Shown one piece after another: positions 1-13,021 of a DNA stretch of 64,000 bases. Made by a program: the position numbers and the translations under genes. Source of the stretch: Bursaphelenchus xylophilus (Eukaryota > Nematoda > Chromadorea > Rhabditida > Aphelenchoididae); contig CAJFCV020000005.1 in NCBI GenBank assembly GCA_904066235.2, forward strand, positions 12,333,501 to 12,397,500, in the 5' to 3' direction. The notes below the pieces were generated by a model. That model ran no database searches, had not been told where the DNA came from, and was given only the letters and a program-made list of their open reading frames with translations. Position 1 is the stretch's first letter. Every line of letters begins with the position of its first letter.

Positions 1-1
1 C

Positions 2-1698
2 GGAAAGCTCACGCTTAACGAGCCTAAATTGGCCTTCCCTGAGAGCTACTTCGTCGAATCCTTCAAAGAGTTTGAAACGGAGTATAAGGCTTCTATTAAG
101 GACTACCTCACCCAGTTAGCTGAGGCTTTGAACAAAGAAATCAGCGAGGCTAAGCTCAACCAAGTCATCGATGATGTTGTGAAGTTTGAGAGAGACTTGG
201 CTCTCCTCCTTAGCCAGGTGTCGGACGAAATCCCAGCAGCCGTTCAGGCTTCTGAGTTGGCTGAAAACAACAGAGCCATTGATGTCAACGCCTTCTTGGC
301 GAGAATCTCTAAGAACGCCGGAAGTGCTGGTGCCTTGATGGCCGGTAATATCAGGATCCTCCTGACCGCTCCGACCAAGGTTCAGTTGGTACAAACCTAC
401 CTTTCCCAAGCCGACCCCGGTACTATCCTCAACTACCTTAACATCCGTTTGGCCAGAAGCTTGAGAAAATACTTCATGAGAAAGCCCAAGGAGTGCGTTG
501 CTGATCAATGGCTCAGACAAGGCCTTGGAATTAAGTCCGTCGGAGTTCTTCCACCGGTCCCTCAGCGTGATCCCTATCCAAGCCTTTTTGCTCAAAGTGA
601 AGAGACGTGTCTGCGGATTGTTTCATACTCCTATAGAGATGCCGTTGACCGTATCTATTTGGATGCTAGCTTGCCCGACAAACAGGAAAGACAAGACTTT
701 GTCCAGAGAATTAAGGTGATCACCAACAAGATCATCAACGGGTTCCGTTTCCAACTTGACCAGCTTTCTTGGTTCAGTCCACAGGTTAAGGCCGCCGCCT
801 ACAAGAAGATTGATGCCATGCTGTATCATGTGGTCTATGATGACTGGATTGAAGACGATGCCCTCCTCAACAAAAAATACGCCCCGCTTGTTGGAGATGG
901 TAAGTAAATAACGTGTGATAATACAATTCCTGAAAGCGTTTTTTCATTCTTATGCCTTTAGATAGTGATGATGATTTCACCGCCATCCAAAAGATGAACG
1001 ACTTTGCCCAAGCCGAGGAGTGGGCCACTGTTATGGACAAGAACCGTAACTTGAACTTCACCTACTCTATCACCACTGTCAATGCCTGGTACTACCCTGG
1101 CTACAACCACTTTTACATTCCTCTCGGTATTCTTCAACGCCCTATCTTCGACCTGCACTACCCAGCTGCCGTTCAATACGGAAGTATCGGTTACGTCGTC
1201 GGTCACGAATTGACTCACGGTTTCGACTCCAATGGCGTCAACTACGATGACCAAGGAGACTCAAACCCATGGATGGACGCTCCATCTAAGGCTAAGTTCA
1301 ACGAGATGGCCCAATGTGTCATTAGTGAATACAACAAGCTGCACGGCAGAGGAGTGAAGACCCAGACTGAGGATATTGCCGATAACGGAGGCATCCGTTC
1401 CGCTTTCAATGCGTACAAGGCCGAACAGGGTCTCTATGGTCCTGATCCACAACTCCCAGGTTCCCCTTTGAACCAATTTACTCAAGATCAACTCTTCTTC
1501 CTTGGATTCGCCCGGACCTGGTGCTCCAACACCCCCAAGAGAGATTATCCCTTCGATCCTCACTCCCCTCTTCTCGCCCGTGTTTTGGGAACCATTCAAA
1601 ACACTCCCGCATTCCAGGCCGCCTTCAACTGCCCAGTAGGATCCGTCTATGCTCCCACAGAGCACTGTGACGTGTGGGCTTCTGAAGTCAAGTACTAA
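2..1698 (+). CDS. Neprilysin-like M13 zinc metallopeptidase, copy A (5' end outside window)
   Basis: Exons 2..899 and 962..1698; the frame is open back to the window edge, so the N-terminus is missing and about 544 residues remain. M13 enzymes are zinc peptidases that cleave small peptides. Visible hallmarks are the zinc motif HELTH (from about 1204), the third ligand in EDIADNGG (about 1369-1392), the substrate-binding VNAWY (about 1078), the HSPLLAR segment whose His and Arg match transition-state and carboxylate-binding residues, and the C-terminal CDVW that matches the family CxxW. The single visible intron is phase 1. Two introns found in copies B, C and D are absent here. Codons are strongly C-biased, as in copy E and the glyoxylate gene, unlike copies B-D, which suggests high expression. 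Copy E is the closest paralog by eye. Confidence 0.93.
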
Positions 1699-1727
1699 AT
1701 AGTATATTTTTTGCATCTGAAAATGTA

Positions 1728-1733
1728 AATAAA
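1728..1733 (+). terminator. Poly(A) signal of M13 copy A
   Basis: A canonical AATAAA lies 30 bases after the stop codon of copy A, followed by a T-rich stretch. Confidence 0.7.
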
Positions 1734-1865
1734 CAGGTTTTTTCAAAGGACAATACAAAATTTTTTTGATGACTGAAGAGACTTTTTTAGAGTCCACACA
1801 ACTCAAAATGAAGGTACGTCAGATAACGGCGGATTAGCTCGGGCCAGACATGGCTACATGTCTGG

Positions 1866-1982
1866 TACGGGGTCTTCGCCCAGTCTGACTTCAATTGCCC
1901 GTTCGAATCTGTGTATTTTCCAAAGGAACTTTGTCGAGTTTGTGCTGATGGAATTAAAACTATTCTGTCAGTGTATTATTGA
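1866..1982 (+). pseudogene. C-terminal relic of another M13 peptidase
   Basis: One frame reads FNCPFESVYFPKELCRVC from about 1890, which matches the family C-terminus (copy A has FNCPVGSVYAPTEHCDVW). It then runs into a short tail ending in TGA at 1980-1982. No zinc motif or upstream domain is present, and the final CxxW has become CRVC. It lies between copies A and B, so it is most simply the remains of a further tandem duplicate. Confidence 0.6.
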
Positions 1983-2170
1983 GTTTAAATGATGACGATA
2001 TGGAAAAGATAATTTTCCCGTGTTCAGCATATCATCACACCTGCGATTATAAAGTCGCCAAACCTCTCCGTTTGACACTCGTTTCTTCGGAGTAGCCTAG
2101 TTCGCCTAGTTCTCAAAACGGTTTATTGGTCACATAAAATATTGGCATGAGAGTTGAGGTAATGACAAAT

Positions 2171-5008
2171 ATGAATCATAGGCAGCTCTTGGTCTTTGCG
2201 TGTCACCTTTTTGGCGTTGTTTTTGTGTCGAGATTGGGATATGGTAAGCCTCAGAGTCGGAAGTTTTAAAATTGTGGCATGTCGGGTTTCAGCCAATGAT
2301 TTGAATATTCCGGATCCCATTCCTATCTCAAATAATGATCCCAAGATTTTCGAGGCCTACAGATTCTTTGCTGAGGCTTTAAAGAAGAGTGGGGATTTGA
2401 AATTGTCGCCATGTAATGACTTTTACAATTATACTTGTAAAAATGCTGAAGTTCGCGATTATATGACTGGAATGAATGAAGAAGGAAAGCTGATTGTGCT
2501 CAAAGAACTAAAAACCTACAGGGTATGTCCAATTCCTCATTTTAGTCAGATATATGGAAGTGTCACTGCCTAAGCGCATGGAAATTGTTTCACTTCACCC
2601 TTCTTTCAGGACCAATCCTGGTATAGAAGAGCGAAGGGTGCATTTGACGGCTGTGTTGCACGCGGACTCAGGTCCTCCTCGATTCATGAGAATGGCGAAG
2701 CGTTGCGCCGGATTTATGCGAGCATTGAGCAGGATGTTCGCCTTCCATTTCCGTTATTGGACGACTCAACAATCTCAAAGCTGAACTCGTCTAAACTCGG
2801 AGAAATAGTCGGATATCTCGCTCAAAAGTTTCGGCTTCGCAATTTTTTAGGCTATAGAATTCACAACAATCAAGTGCTTATTAGTGAGACACAATTATCG
2901 TTTCCTCTTTGCTACTATGCTCGCTACTTTGACAAATTTGAGGATGATTACAAGGAATCGATAAAAGATTACTTGGTTCAGCTTTTGGAGGCTCTTGGAA
3001 AAGATGTTGACGAAAAGAAATTTGATGAGACAATAAGTGAAGTGGTCGAATTTGAATATAAGCTGGCAAAGTTACTGACAAAAACCTCTGATTGGGATGA
3101 TGGTTCTGTGGAGATAACTAAACTTAATACCGCAACTTCGTCCATTGATATCGACTTATTCATGGCGAGGATCACGAAAAACGCTAAAACAAATTTTGTT
3201 GCAGAGAACAGTATCAAGATTCTTGCGGAAAAGCCAACAAGCTTGAAACTTTTAGACGAATTCCTTGCCGCTTCGGACCCAAACACAATATTCAATTACC
3301 TGAATATCCGCTTGGCCAGAAGTCTTCGGAAATATTTCATGCGCAAGCCGAAGGAGTCCATTGCTGATCATTGGCTTAGAGAGGGGAAATGTGTTGAAAG
3401 TGGCGGTATTTTCCCAGTTGAGCCTGAAATTGACGAATTTCCGGGCGAAACCCCACATGAATTAGAAATGAGATGCATGAAGTCGATCGAATATGCCAAT
3501 TTCGATGCGTTTGACCGATTTTTTCTGGATGGAGTTCTGCCCAACAAGCCGGACAGGAAAGCGTTTGTAAACAGAGTTGGTGTGATCACTAAGAGGGTGT
3601 TGGCTGCGTTTAGGGTAAGAGGCATCACATCTGTCGGGAAGATATTGTGGATTGTTGTGGCGCCGGCCGTGTTACTGGAGTGAAGTTGAATTTCCGTGGT
3701 AGAATTTCTTTTCTCGTCCGCGGTGAAATTTTCAATGCGACAAATCCACATTATTTTCCAGACATGCTGATTGTAAATTTGGCCAAATGAGACGAAATCT
3801 AATGATTTGAGGAATCCCATTTACACTTTCAGTCCCAACTCAACGAACTTCCTTGGTTCAGCAACAAAACGCGGGCCGGAGCCTACAGAAAGGTTGACGG
3901 AATGGGATATAATCTTGTCTATCACCCCTACATTGAAGACGATGATATTCTGAACAGCGTTTACGCGGACCTGGATCTTGATCGTGAGATTCTCTTGTAT
4001 TTGTGGTCAGATGGCCTTTCAAATTTCAGCTTCCGACGATGAATTCACCGCAGCTCAAAAACTCACCGATTTTTCGCAACGAAGAGAGTGGAATCGCCTG
4101 CTCGTCAAAGAGCGTTTCTTCCCGACATCCATTCGCGTTGTCAATGCGTACTATTACAACGATCAGAATCATTTTTACATTCCGCTCGGGATTTTACGCC
4201 GCCCTCTTTTCGACGTAAACTTTCCTGCGTCTGTGCAGTACGGAAGCATTGGATATGTCATTGGGCATGAGATGACGCATGGATTTGATGTAATTGGAGT
4301 TTTGTACGATGAAAACGGGCATCGGCGGGCGTGGATAGACAGGGAATCGTATGAAAAATTTGCGAGTATGTTGGATTGCGTAATTGCGGAGTATGACAAG
4401 CTCCATGGAAGAGGATTGTACACTCAAAGGGAGGATGTTGCGGACAATGGAGGTGAGGAGGGTCTTGAATATAGTTTTAGTCATAAGCGAAAATGGCGAA
4501 GTACAAGAACTAATTCTGTTTTGTATTAGGTTTCAAAAGGCCTCAGCTTTGGCAAGGGAGTGCTATCAGAGATTGGGATAGTCTCGCCCAGCCAGAATTT
4601 GCATTGAGTTGCTTAGCCTGTTGAAAAAAAAGCTGGATATGCCCGCTTAGCGAGTTGCAGCAATTTGACATATGCATGTTGCGAAACAAGTGTCCACCAC
4701 AAATCGTGTTTTCAGGTATTCGCTCCGCTTATATCGCGTTCAAATCCGAGCAAGCTTTAAGAGGATCGAATCCGCAGCTTCCTGACTCTCCGCTTGATGG
4801 ATATACACATGACGAACTCTTCTTTTCCGCTTTCTCTCGCATTTGGTGTTCCAATGATCCAGTCAGAGGTAACCACGCTGGCTCGCACTCTCCAATGGGC
4901 TACCGCATACTTGGAACGCTTCGAAATTTCCGAGCATTCCAGGCCGCCTATAATTGCCCAACCGGATCAGCGTATGTTCCAGAGACTTTCTGCAGAGTTT
5001 GGGTTTAA
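2171..5008 (+). CDS. Neprilysin-like M13 zinc metallopeptidase, copy B
   Basis: Six exons: 2171..2243, 2293..2522, 2610..3614, 3833..3983, 4030..4452, 4716..5008, giving 724 residues, close to the normal M13 length. I chose ATG 2171 because it begins a signal peptide (MNHRQLLVFACHLFG...) that ends at a phase-1 intron, the same design as in copies C, D and E. Next comes the conserved SPCNDFYNYTC segment, where M13 disulfides start. Catalytic features are HEMTH, EDVADNGG, VNAYY and HSPMGYR, and the protein ends in CRVWV. All catalytic residues are present. With a signal peptide and no N-terminal membrane anchor it is probably secreted rather than a type II membrane enzyme. Codon use is less biased than in copies A and E. 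An ATTAAA at 5032 may be the poly(A) signal. A GATA-like AGATAA lies at about 2007. Confidence 0.9.
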
Positions 5009-5642
5009 TCGTTTCTATTAGTTTTGAAGTTATTAAAGTGATCTTTGACCCTTTAATGGAATCATATTTATCGCTATTTGTCAACCGATACTATCGCTAT
5101 TTTATAGCTTGTTTCTGCAGTAAATAGCCTTATCGAGATTCTAGTTTCGGAGGGCCATAAAAACGTTTGAAGTGGGAGGAAAACTGCAGCTTAAATTTTC
5201 AATTTCATAAATAATCAATTTTTCACACTAATCACATGCAAAATCATGGAGTGTATTAGTCGGGATTCCATTGTCTGGCCAGTACGGGTCCCTCGATCGC
5301 AGGCCATGGTGCTTTCGAACATCGTCGGTATAGCTCACGCTGAGCCGTCCAAGTGGTCGTTTGTAGGGCTAATGATCTTAATTAGTAATGTATTCGTCGG
5401 TTGCTCCTTTTTTTATTGTTGTTACGCCAATTTTTAATAAGTGAATCGTCTTCCGATAAAGGGAACAATAAAGTGATTACAAAAACAGGCAAAGGACAAG
5501 TTCACCGAATGTCAAGAATTATGATACCGAGATTATTTGCACAAAACTTTGTTCCATTGTGCTTGTAGTACGTTTGACGTAAAACTATAATCGCCTTAAA
5601 TCGTGATAAAACAAACCAAACGAGAAACTGAACATGGAGGCA
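5009..5642. other. Intergenic, no gene seen
   Basis: After the likely 3' UTR of copy B there is AT-rich sequence up to the TTAA target of the first foldback element. A 63-codon frame at 5246-5437 has no supporting signal. Confidence 0.6.
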
Positions 5643-5646
5643 TTAA

Positions 5647-7404
5647 AACGCGTTTTATTACAAATCGTAGTTTGGCCCGGACATTGTTAAAATCAGTGTC
5701 TCAGAATTGAACGAAAATTGGTCAACTTAATCACTGATAGGCACAAAACATTCGCTTTCTTTGTTTTTGCCCAAAATTACCGTATGACGGCATACTGTAA
5801 CATCATTTTTAAAAAAAGATATGCCCTAATCGAGAAAACGAAGCGCTATTTCAGCGCAAATTGAGTTCAGGTATATGTTTTCGACCATGTAGAACATTTT
5901 TGTAATTGTCACCGAAAACTAAAAATTACATCTAAGCTATGTTACACTTGAGACAACATACCATTTCGGGTATAAAAAATGCAGTTCGGACGAGGCGCAG
6001 ATTTTGAAACCGGAATACTAAACTTCAAGCCTCGTCCAACAAACTATAAAAATTTCAGAAAGATCAAATATATAGTTTTTGAGATATCGGACATTCAATG
6101 TCTCATGTGCAAGATCACCTTGACCCGGAAAAAATCTGGCATTCTTAGGTTTTTGGCTAGGCGCAGATTTTGAAAGTTTCCAATACATTCTTATGAGATT
6201 TTAGGAGGATATAGAAAGTTTCAGAGGAAAAAAATGAATAGTTTTTGAGAAATCGTCCAAAATACCTTGTTTTAGGTCATCAGAACACAGAATCGTAGCC
6301 ATCGGCGTACATTTGACAAAAGTTTTGCAGAGAGCTCGAATTTATTTGTGACAATTTGGAAAAAAAAACTGTAACACACACATATATCTCGGAAAAAAGA
6401 GATGCCGAAGAAAATTGGTCGAATTTTCCAGCAACTTGACCTATAACAGGTTCACCATGGTCGATATCTCAAAAACTATTCACTTTTTTCCTCTGAAACT
6501 TTCTATTTCCTCCTAAAATCTCATAAAAAAGTACTGGAAACTTTCAAAATCTGCGCCTAGCCAAAAACCTAAGAATGCCAGATTTTTTCGGGCATCTGAT
6601 GACCTAAAACAAGGTATTTTGGACGATTTCTCAAAAACTATTCATTTTTTTCCTCTGAAACTTTCTATATCTTCCTAAAATGTCATAAAAATGTATTGGA
6701 AACTTTCAAAATCTGCGCCTAGCCAAAAACCTAAGAATGCCAGATTTTTTCGGGCATCTGATGACCTAAAACAAGGTATTTTGGTCGATTTCTCAAAAAC
6801 TATTCATTTTTTTCCTCTGAAACTTTCTATATCCTCCTAAAATCTCATAAGAATGTATTGGAAACTTTCAAAATCTGCGCCTAGCCAAAAACCTAAGAAT
6901 GCCAGATTTTTTCCGGGTCAAGGTGATCTTGCACATGAGACATTGAATGTCCGATATCTCAAAAACTATATATTTGATCTTTCTGAAATTTTTATGGTTT
7001 GTTAGACGAGGCTTGAAGTTTAGTATTCCGGTTTCAAAATCTGCGCCTCGTCCGAACTGCATTTTTTATACCCGAAATGGTATGTTGTCTCAAGTGTAAC
7101 ATAGCTTAGATGTAATTTTTAGTTTTCGGTGACAATTACAAAAATGTTCTACATGGTCGAAAACATATACCTGAACTCAATTTGCGCTGAAATAGCGCTT
7201 CGTTTTCTCGATTAGGGCATATCTTTTTTTAAAAATGATGTTACAGTATGCCGTCATACGGTAATTTTGGGCAAAAACAAAGAAAGCAAATGTTTTGTGC
7301 CTATCAGTGATTAAGTTGACCAATTTTCGTTCAATTCTGAGATGCTGATTTTAACAATGTCCGCCCTCTGTTAGGCTAAGCTCCAAAGTGCGGCAAAACG
7401 CGTT
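5647..7404. mobile_element. TTAA-flanked palindromic foldback element, copy 1
   Basis: The element begins AACGCGTTTT and ends with its complement, with TTAA on both sides (5643-5646 and 7405-7408), as in piggyBac-type TTAA insertions and the palindromic TTAA repeats known in Caenorhabditis. The two long arms mirror each other. The right half has about three tandem units containing GGCGCAGATTTTGAAAG with a GAAACTTTCTAT segment. The extreme ends differ: the left has TTACAAATCG and the right has GCCGCACTTTGG, which gives the element a direction. A 64-codon frame appears once in each arm, but only because the arms are mirror images. I see no transposase, so it should depend on an enzyme encoded elsewhere. 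Confidence 0.88.
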
Positions 7405-7408
7405 TTAA

Positions 7409-7766
7409 AAAATAAAGTAACCCTGTTTTTTTAGGTGAATTGTACCGTTTTCGAATTCCAAACCCTTAATTTAATATTGATTTAATATTGTGCTGTTTTA
7501 TGTATCAGGTTTAAAGTTTTCTCGAAACGATTTTTGAGACAGCGCTCCACTTGCTGCTGAGATAATTTTATCTCTGTGTTCTTTATATCCAAATGCAATC
7601 TCAATCGGCAAGAGGAAATGTGTCGTTCGGAGGCGATCTTTGAGCAGAAGCGTCCAGAGCAGTGATCTTTGAACCCAACGAGAGCACAAGACGATATTTT
7701 TTAGAAAGTTGCTGCCGTCGAAATTGCACACAATCATTTTGTAGTTGGGTTTTCTTGTCAGAGGTC
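7409..7766. other. Short unassigned stretch between two mobile elements
   Basis: The sequence is AT-rich with short opposed frames at 7498-7862, and no splice-supported coding sequence is visible. Confidence 0.5.
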
Positions 7767-7768
7767 TA

Positions 7769-8863
7769 CAGGGTGTTTCAAGAAATTTGGCAGAAACTAG
7801 TTGCGAATATTTTTGAGCTCTTGCTAGTTATCGCAGAAATTCTTTTTGTTTCTAAAACTTGACAGCGGGCGGTTTTGTACTGAACAAAAAAAAATTTTTT
7901 TCGTCGGCGGAGAGGCCAGTTCTCGGCGGAGGCATTTGGGGCCTTTTTTAAAAATCACACCTTATTACATCGTGGAAACTCTGTTACAGTGGCCAAAATC
8001 ATGTTTACGTTAAACCTCCGTGGATTTTGCGGTATGCTTTTTTTGTTTTCGATTTTCGCTCATCCGCGGAGGCACGGCGGAGACCTCAGGTTTCGGCGGA
8101 CGTCGTTTTGAGCCTTTGGATCATTCAATTCAAGTTGGAAAAAAGGGTGGGGTGATTTTTTGTTGTCACCCGATGCACAGATGCAAAAATTTCGCACTTT
8201 TTTCCCCGGCGGAGGATTCGGCGGAGGCTTTACCAAAGGGTCAGAACAGTCTTAGGAGTCCGGGAAAAAACTCAGCTACAAGAATCCATCACAGCAACAT
8301 CATTTTTCTTATTTTTTGGTCCGGCGGACACATCGGCGGAGGTTTCGGCGGAGGCTTTATCAAAAGAGTCAAAATTTTGTTTTGACCCTTTGAGAAAGCC
8401 TCCGCCGAATCCTCCGCCGGGGAAAAAAGTACAAAATTTTTGCCCTCTGTGCATCGGATGACAACAAAAAATCGCCCCAACCTTTTTTCCAACATGGATT
8501 TGCAAAAACCGAGGGCCCAAAACAAAGTCCGCCGAAATCTGCGGTCTCCGTCGCGCCTCCGCGGATGTTGCGTAAAATCGAAAACGCAAAAAAAGCATAC
8601 CGCAAAATCCACGGAGGTTTAACGTAAACATGATTTTGGCCACTGTAACAGAGTTTCCACGATGTAATAAGGTGTGATTTTTAAAAAAGGCCCCAAATGC
8701 CTCCGCCGAGAACTGGCCTCTCCGCCGACGAAAAAAATTTTTTTTTGTTCAGTACAAAACCGCCCGCTGTCAAGTTTCAGAAACAAAAAGAATTTCTGCG
8801 ATAACTAGCAAGAGCTCAAAAATATTCGCAACTAGTTTCTGCCAAATTTCTTGAAACACCCTG
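7769..8863. mobile_element. TA-flanked foldback element with GGCGGA-rich arms
   Basis: The left end CAGGGTGTTTCAAGAAATTT at 7769 is repeated in reverse complement at the right end, 8863. TA lies on both sides, the target of Tc1/mariner-type elements. The arms are nearly perfect mirror images of about 500 bases around a short unique centre near 8290-8330. They are unusually rich in GGCGGA/TCCGCC words, in contrast to the AT-rich surroundings. Overlapping frames on both strands at 8020-8643 come from this symmetry. No transposase is evident. Confidence 0.85.
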
Positions 8864-8865
8864 TA

Positions 8866-11800
8866 TACATTTTTTGACAATAAGAAAAAAGATTTTATAA
8901 TATCATAAAAGGGGTTCAATTTTGGCAAATTCTAGATTAAAATGTTGAAATTGCTTTATTATAGGCATTTTAACTCTAATCAACAGCGCCGTTCAGCACT
9001 AGCTTTGCAATTTGTAGAACATCTTCATTCTAGGAGGCTTTTTTCCACATTCTCATGTTTCCATTTCTCCCGAGGTTGGATCAGAGACATCTGCGTAGCA
9101 AATCAAAAAAAACTTGTCATCTGTTTTTGCCTGATCCAAAAAAGACATTTTTTCTAAAAGCTTGAAACCAATAGCATTGTTTACAATTTAATTGGAACCA
9201 CGTTGCTATCGCGACGTCTCTTTTTATGACTGTTTATTAGTTTTAACGGACTTTGCACCCTTTAGAAAGTAAACACTGGTTATCGGCGGAACTTCTTCAG
9301 CGACGGTTACTTTGATTTGAAATGTCAACGGCGTTTCGTCGGCGATGTATAAAGTGGAACTTTATGATTGCACACGTTGGAAAAGGGTAAAGATCAAGGA
9401 GTTTGAATCTGTCATAATGCAACTTTGTTTAAACAAAGTTCTCCGCAAATGTCCATAAAATTCAAGAGTTACACTGATAGCATTTCCACAGTTATAGTTT
9501 TGTTATTATAAAAGCCACAGGTTGTGTTGGGAAGAAAACATCTCACATTCCATGTTTTTGCTCTCACAGCATCTTTACGTTCCCAACTTGTTTGAAGAAC
9601 CCTGCATGGTTGTTGTAAAGCATATATGTTCCGTAATGGTAAATATGCCCTTAATAAGTTGAGGGTTCATTGGCTCGTAACAAGGAAATCAAAACAACCA
9701 TCGTCAACAACGCTTCTAAAAGATAATTTTTTGTTTATACGTGGTAGGTAAAGATAAGAACGAAAAGTTGTTTGCGGCTTCATCGCCCTCCGCGTTTCGC
9801 ACGCTCCCTCGTCGGCGAAGGTTGTTGAATATCTCGGCTGCCTCGAAACGCTCGAGCTAAATCTCTCAAAGATTCAGTATCTATTACTATTTTTTAATAG
9901 AATCTTATTGTTGGGGTGACGCTGACACTGCTGAATTCCTTCGTATTTCTGTTGACATTTACAGGAAAACCTTCTCTTTAACTTAACTGTCTTGATTGTT
10001 TGGGTTTTCCCTAATTCACTGTTGGAAAAACTGGCCAATTCTTTGTTTATTGTGGCTACCGGGATAACCACAACAGCTTTGCAGACTCTCCTTTAAAATT
10101 TGCGGCAGTATTTTTTTTAACAAAACTTCTTGCAATCGGCAACCGAAAAATTTCGATTTCCGAATTTTCCTACCAAAAATGTGCTCTAAATTCCATCTTC
10201 CCTCCAAAATGTGATTGCAATCACATTTCCCGACCATCGAGGCTCTAAAGTACGCTGAAGGCGAGAGAGCCCCTCGAGAAAAAAAAACGTTGGTTCCATC
10301 CGCTGCAACCACCAATATGGAAAATAAGACTCAGAGAACAGGACCAAGTCCATTCAATTCCAACCAAAGAACGAATTGCGGATCAGGGCATAGGAAAACT
10401 CACGTTTTACGACCTGCGGAGACGGATTGAAACGAGTGCTGAACTTTGCAAGTAAACAAGTGGAGGGTAAAAACCGTAAGGAGAAACTGAGGAAGGGGGG
10501 TTTTCGGAGTCATAGAGTAATACTCAGGCCTGATGAAAATAGTCAAATAATGGTCGATCGAGATTTTCTTCGGCACGTGTGGAATTTTTACATATTTGTG
10601 GAAGTGACCTAGGCTTATGCGGAAACAAGCAAAAAATCAATTTTACATTTTTTGCTAGAAAATCACTTATCACAAGAGGATTTTGTTTTAGAAACTGATC
10701 CAAAAAGTCTTATATTCTTCTCCATTAACCTCCCGTGGACTTAATAACCTCCCTATTATCTATTTTCTGTCAAGATTTACTCAAAATCGATAATATGTGA
10801 CCTCGACATGTTGCCTAGACAGACCTTAAGGAAGAACTAAGAACCGCAACTCGGGCCACCTCTTTAACACAGAAACTGGTTGTTTCTATTTTTTCGAGAA
10901 GGAATACCCCTTGTTATTGCAATTAATCGACGTTATTTCCCTATTCTCGCCTTCACAGCTCTACTCCAGCCAAAAAACTATCGCTTTGCGCTTCATTTTT
11001 TTGTGTAACATCTAAATATAAATTTTCTCCGCTTGAAAAAAAACTTTTCCTTAAACCTTCACTACCAAAAAAATCGGTTCCCCCCGCTTCGACTGCGCAG
11101 AGTACGCCGAACAGAACGAAGCATTTATCAGCCGTGTGGGTCAAAACTTTGATCAGCGAAACGATAAATAATCGGTCTTCTCTATTTTCGTCGATCACAT
11201 GGCGTTGCTCTTTGTTTTCTCGGGACTGTTCTTCTTTGGTCGTTCATTGCGCCCACGAGATTGAACGCCAGGCTTTTGGGGTGTTCCAGCCTTGTACTTT
11301 AGAATCATATTTAGTATGTGATGGTGCTGGAAGTTGCTATTGGTTATTTATTTTTTGCTGATCAGAGAACTGTTGAATGATATTTTTAAGACTCGAGATA
11401 GACAAAATGCCCATTTTTTGGAGGAACACTTCTGTGGAGAACTCAGCGAAGATTTTCTTTTCTTTCTTTCAGTGTTCCACTCTCTTTTTCTCTACTATTT
11501 CGGACCTCTATGTTGCATCACAAACCGCTTCATGCTACGCAAATTGTACTTAGTTGCATCATCCCTCGATTTATCATCGGTTACAATTGGTCCAAGCCGT
11601 TTACAATCACAGGAAGGCATCAGAGACATGATGATTTTATAGTGGCCTTGTTTACTTGTTTGCAAGACAACTTTTGGGAGAGAAGAAAAAATCAAAAATA
11701 GGAGAACAACGTGGAAGGGATAAGAAAAGGTCTAAATCAGAGATCACAAAGAGAATAGGCGAAGCTGAGGTACTACTGGAGATTTAGAAGGGGAAAGATA

Positions 11801-13021
11801 CTTATGAAGGCTGTTCTTGCCGTGGAGAAAAGGACTGTTTGGCTGTGCTAAAAACTTTATGCTTTATAAAGAGAAGAGCGGCCTTCAAAGGCCTCAAGAG
11901 AACCTCACAGAGCAGAAGGGGTTTTAGAGACTATACGAATTGATGAAACTGTCAGAAACACATCAAACTCCACCTACAAATGCCCAAAAACGTGCCCCAC
12001 AGACCTGAACAAACAACGCAACGTTTCCTCCCGTAAACAGATCGAACCGCCATCATGATTAAAGAACATATTCACAAAACCGATTCATGCAACGAGAGAA
12101 CAAAGTACAGGCGGCTGAAGGGACCTCGTGCGATCAAAGAACTCCCTCTGTTGTTTACGAAATCCCCGCCTCTTTACGATCGCTATCGCAGCCCCACGTG
12201 CCGCCGATGGACTTTGACTTCAGGAAACTCGTGGGGCGGTTCGCGAACGGTTCTTTGATGTCTGAACGTCTCTCTAAAGCGCGTAGTCTCAAATTCCTTG
12301 GACGTTTTGCTATTTTCCTGGGGTTCTCTTGATCTTGGCTGATATTTCTTGCGATGTCACGGAAAATAACAGCTTTAGGTCATTTTTCGGGTATTTATGG
12401 AAAATGATGACATTGGAGAGGTCAAAGTGGAATCCTGCCGGCTTTTTGTACCGTTGGTCTGTGGTATTTTTGTGTAGTCGCAAGGGTTTTATATTCAAAA
12501 TTGTTTTTTGCCTAATTAACGCAAAAAATTTCTTCAATTTTCCGACGCTAAATGAAAAAAAAATCTTTTTTGTCAAAGCCTCATGCAATTTTTGATAAAT
12601 TGAATAATTTACCGTCAAAATACCACATGCCTTTCAATATAATAATTATGAATTTGATATTAAAAAATCGTTTCATGTTCTTCTTCCCGGTTTGTCTTTT
12701 TTTCTCGAATTGCCTCCAATTTTCTCGCGTTCTCTGCTTCCTTCCTCCCAATGGACTTTGTGCTATGAAACCAAAACAACACCGAGGGGCTGGGCGATAA
12801 AAATCGACGGGGGGAAAAAGCCGAAGACTGATCGAGGCTAGAATGACCGCTGTAAATATCGGGGCTCCGCCCCTTTTGCATCTCTCCCTCCTCATACGAA
12901 TTAACGATATTTAAAGTTTGATGTAGGTCCGTTTCAACGAAACCCGCCAACATTGTGATCTCTCTCAACACATCAGCTGTGTGTACGGACCTTATAAGCG
13001 GAGGGTGTGATAAAGGGTTGG
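8866..13021. other. About 4.1 kb with no supportable gene
   Basis: Frames here are short (100 codons or fewer), overlap on both strands and lack a coherent set of splice sites. A GC-richer patch near 9780-9850 and a frame at 12087-12332 caught my eye but have no recognisable domain. The right part presumably holds regulatory sequence for the glyoxylate gene. Confidence 0.45.

Noticed and set aside
5979..7062. A 64-codon frame (MQFGRGADFETG...) present twice in each TTAA element
   Set aside because: It appears once per arm in opposite orientation purely because the element is palindromic. It has no start context, splice sites or recognisable domain.
8020..8643. Overlapping frames of up to 123 codons on both strands
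   Set aside because: They fall in the mirrored GC-rich arms of the foldback element, and their Cys/Phe/Arg-rich texture comes from repeated GGCGGA words.
12087..12332. 81-codon frame upstream of icl-1
   Set aside because: No domain and no splice connection to the icl-1 start; coding status cannot be supported.
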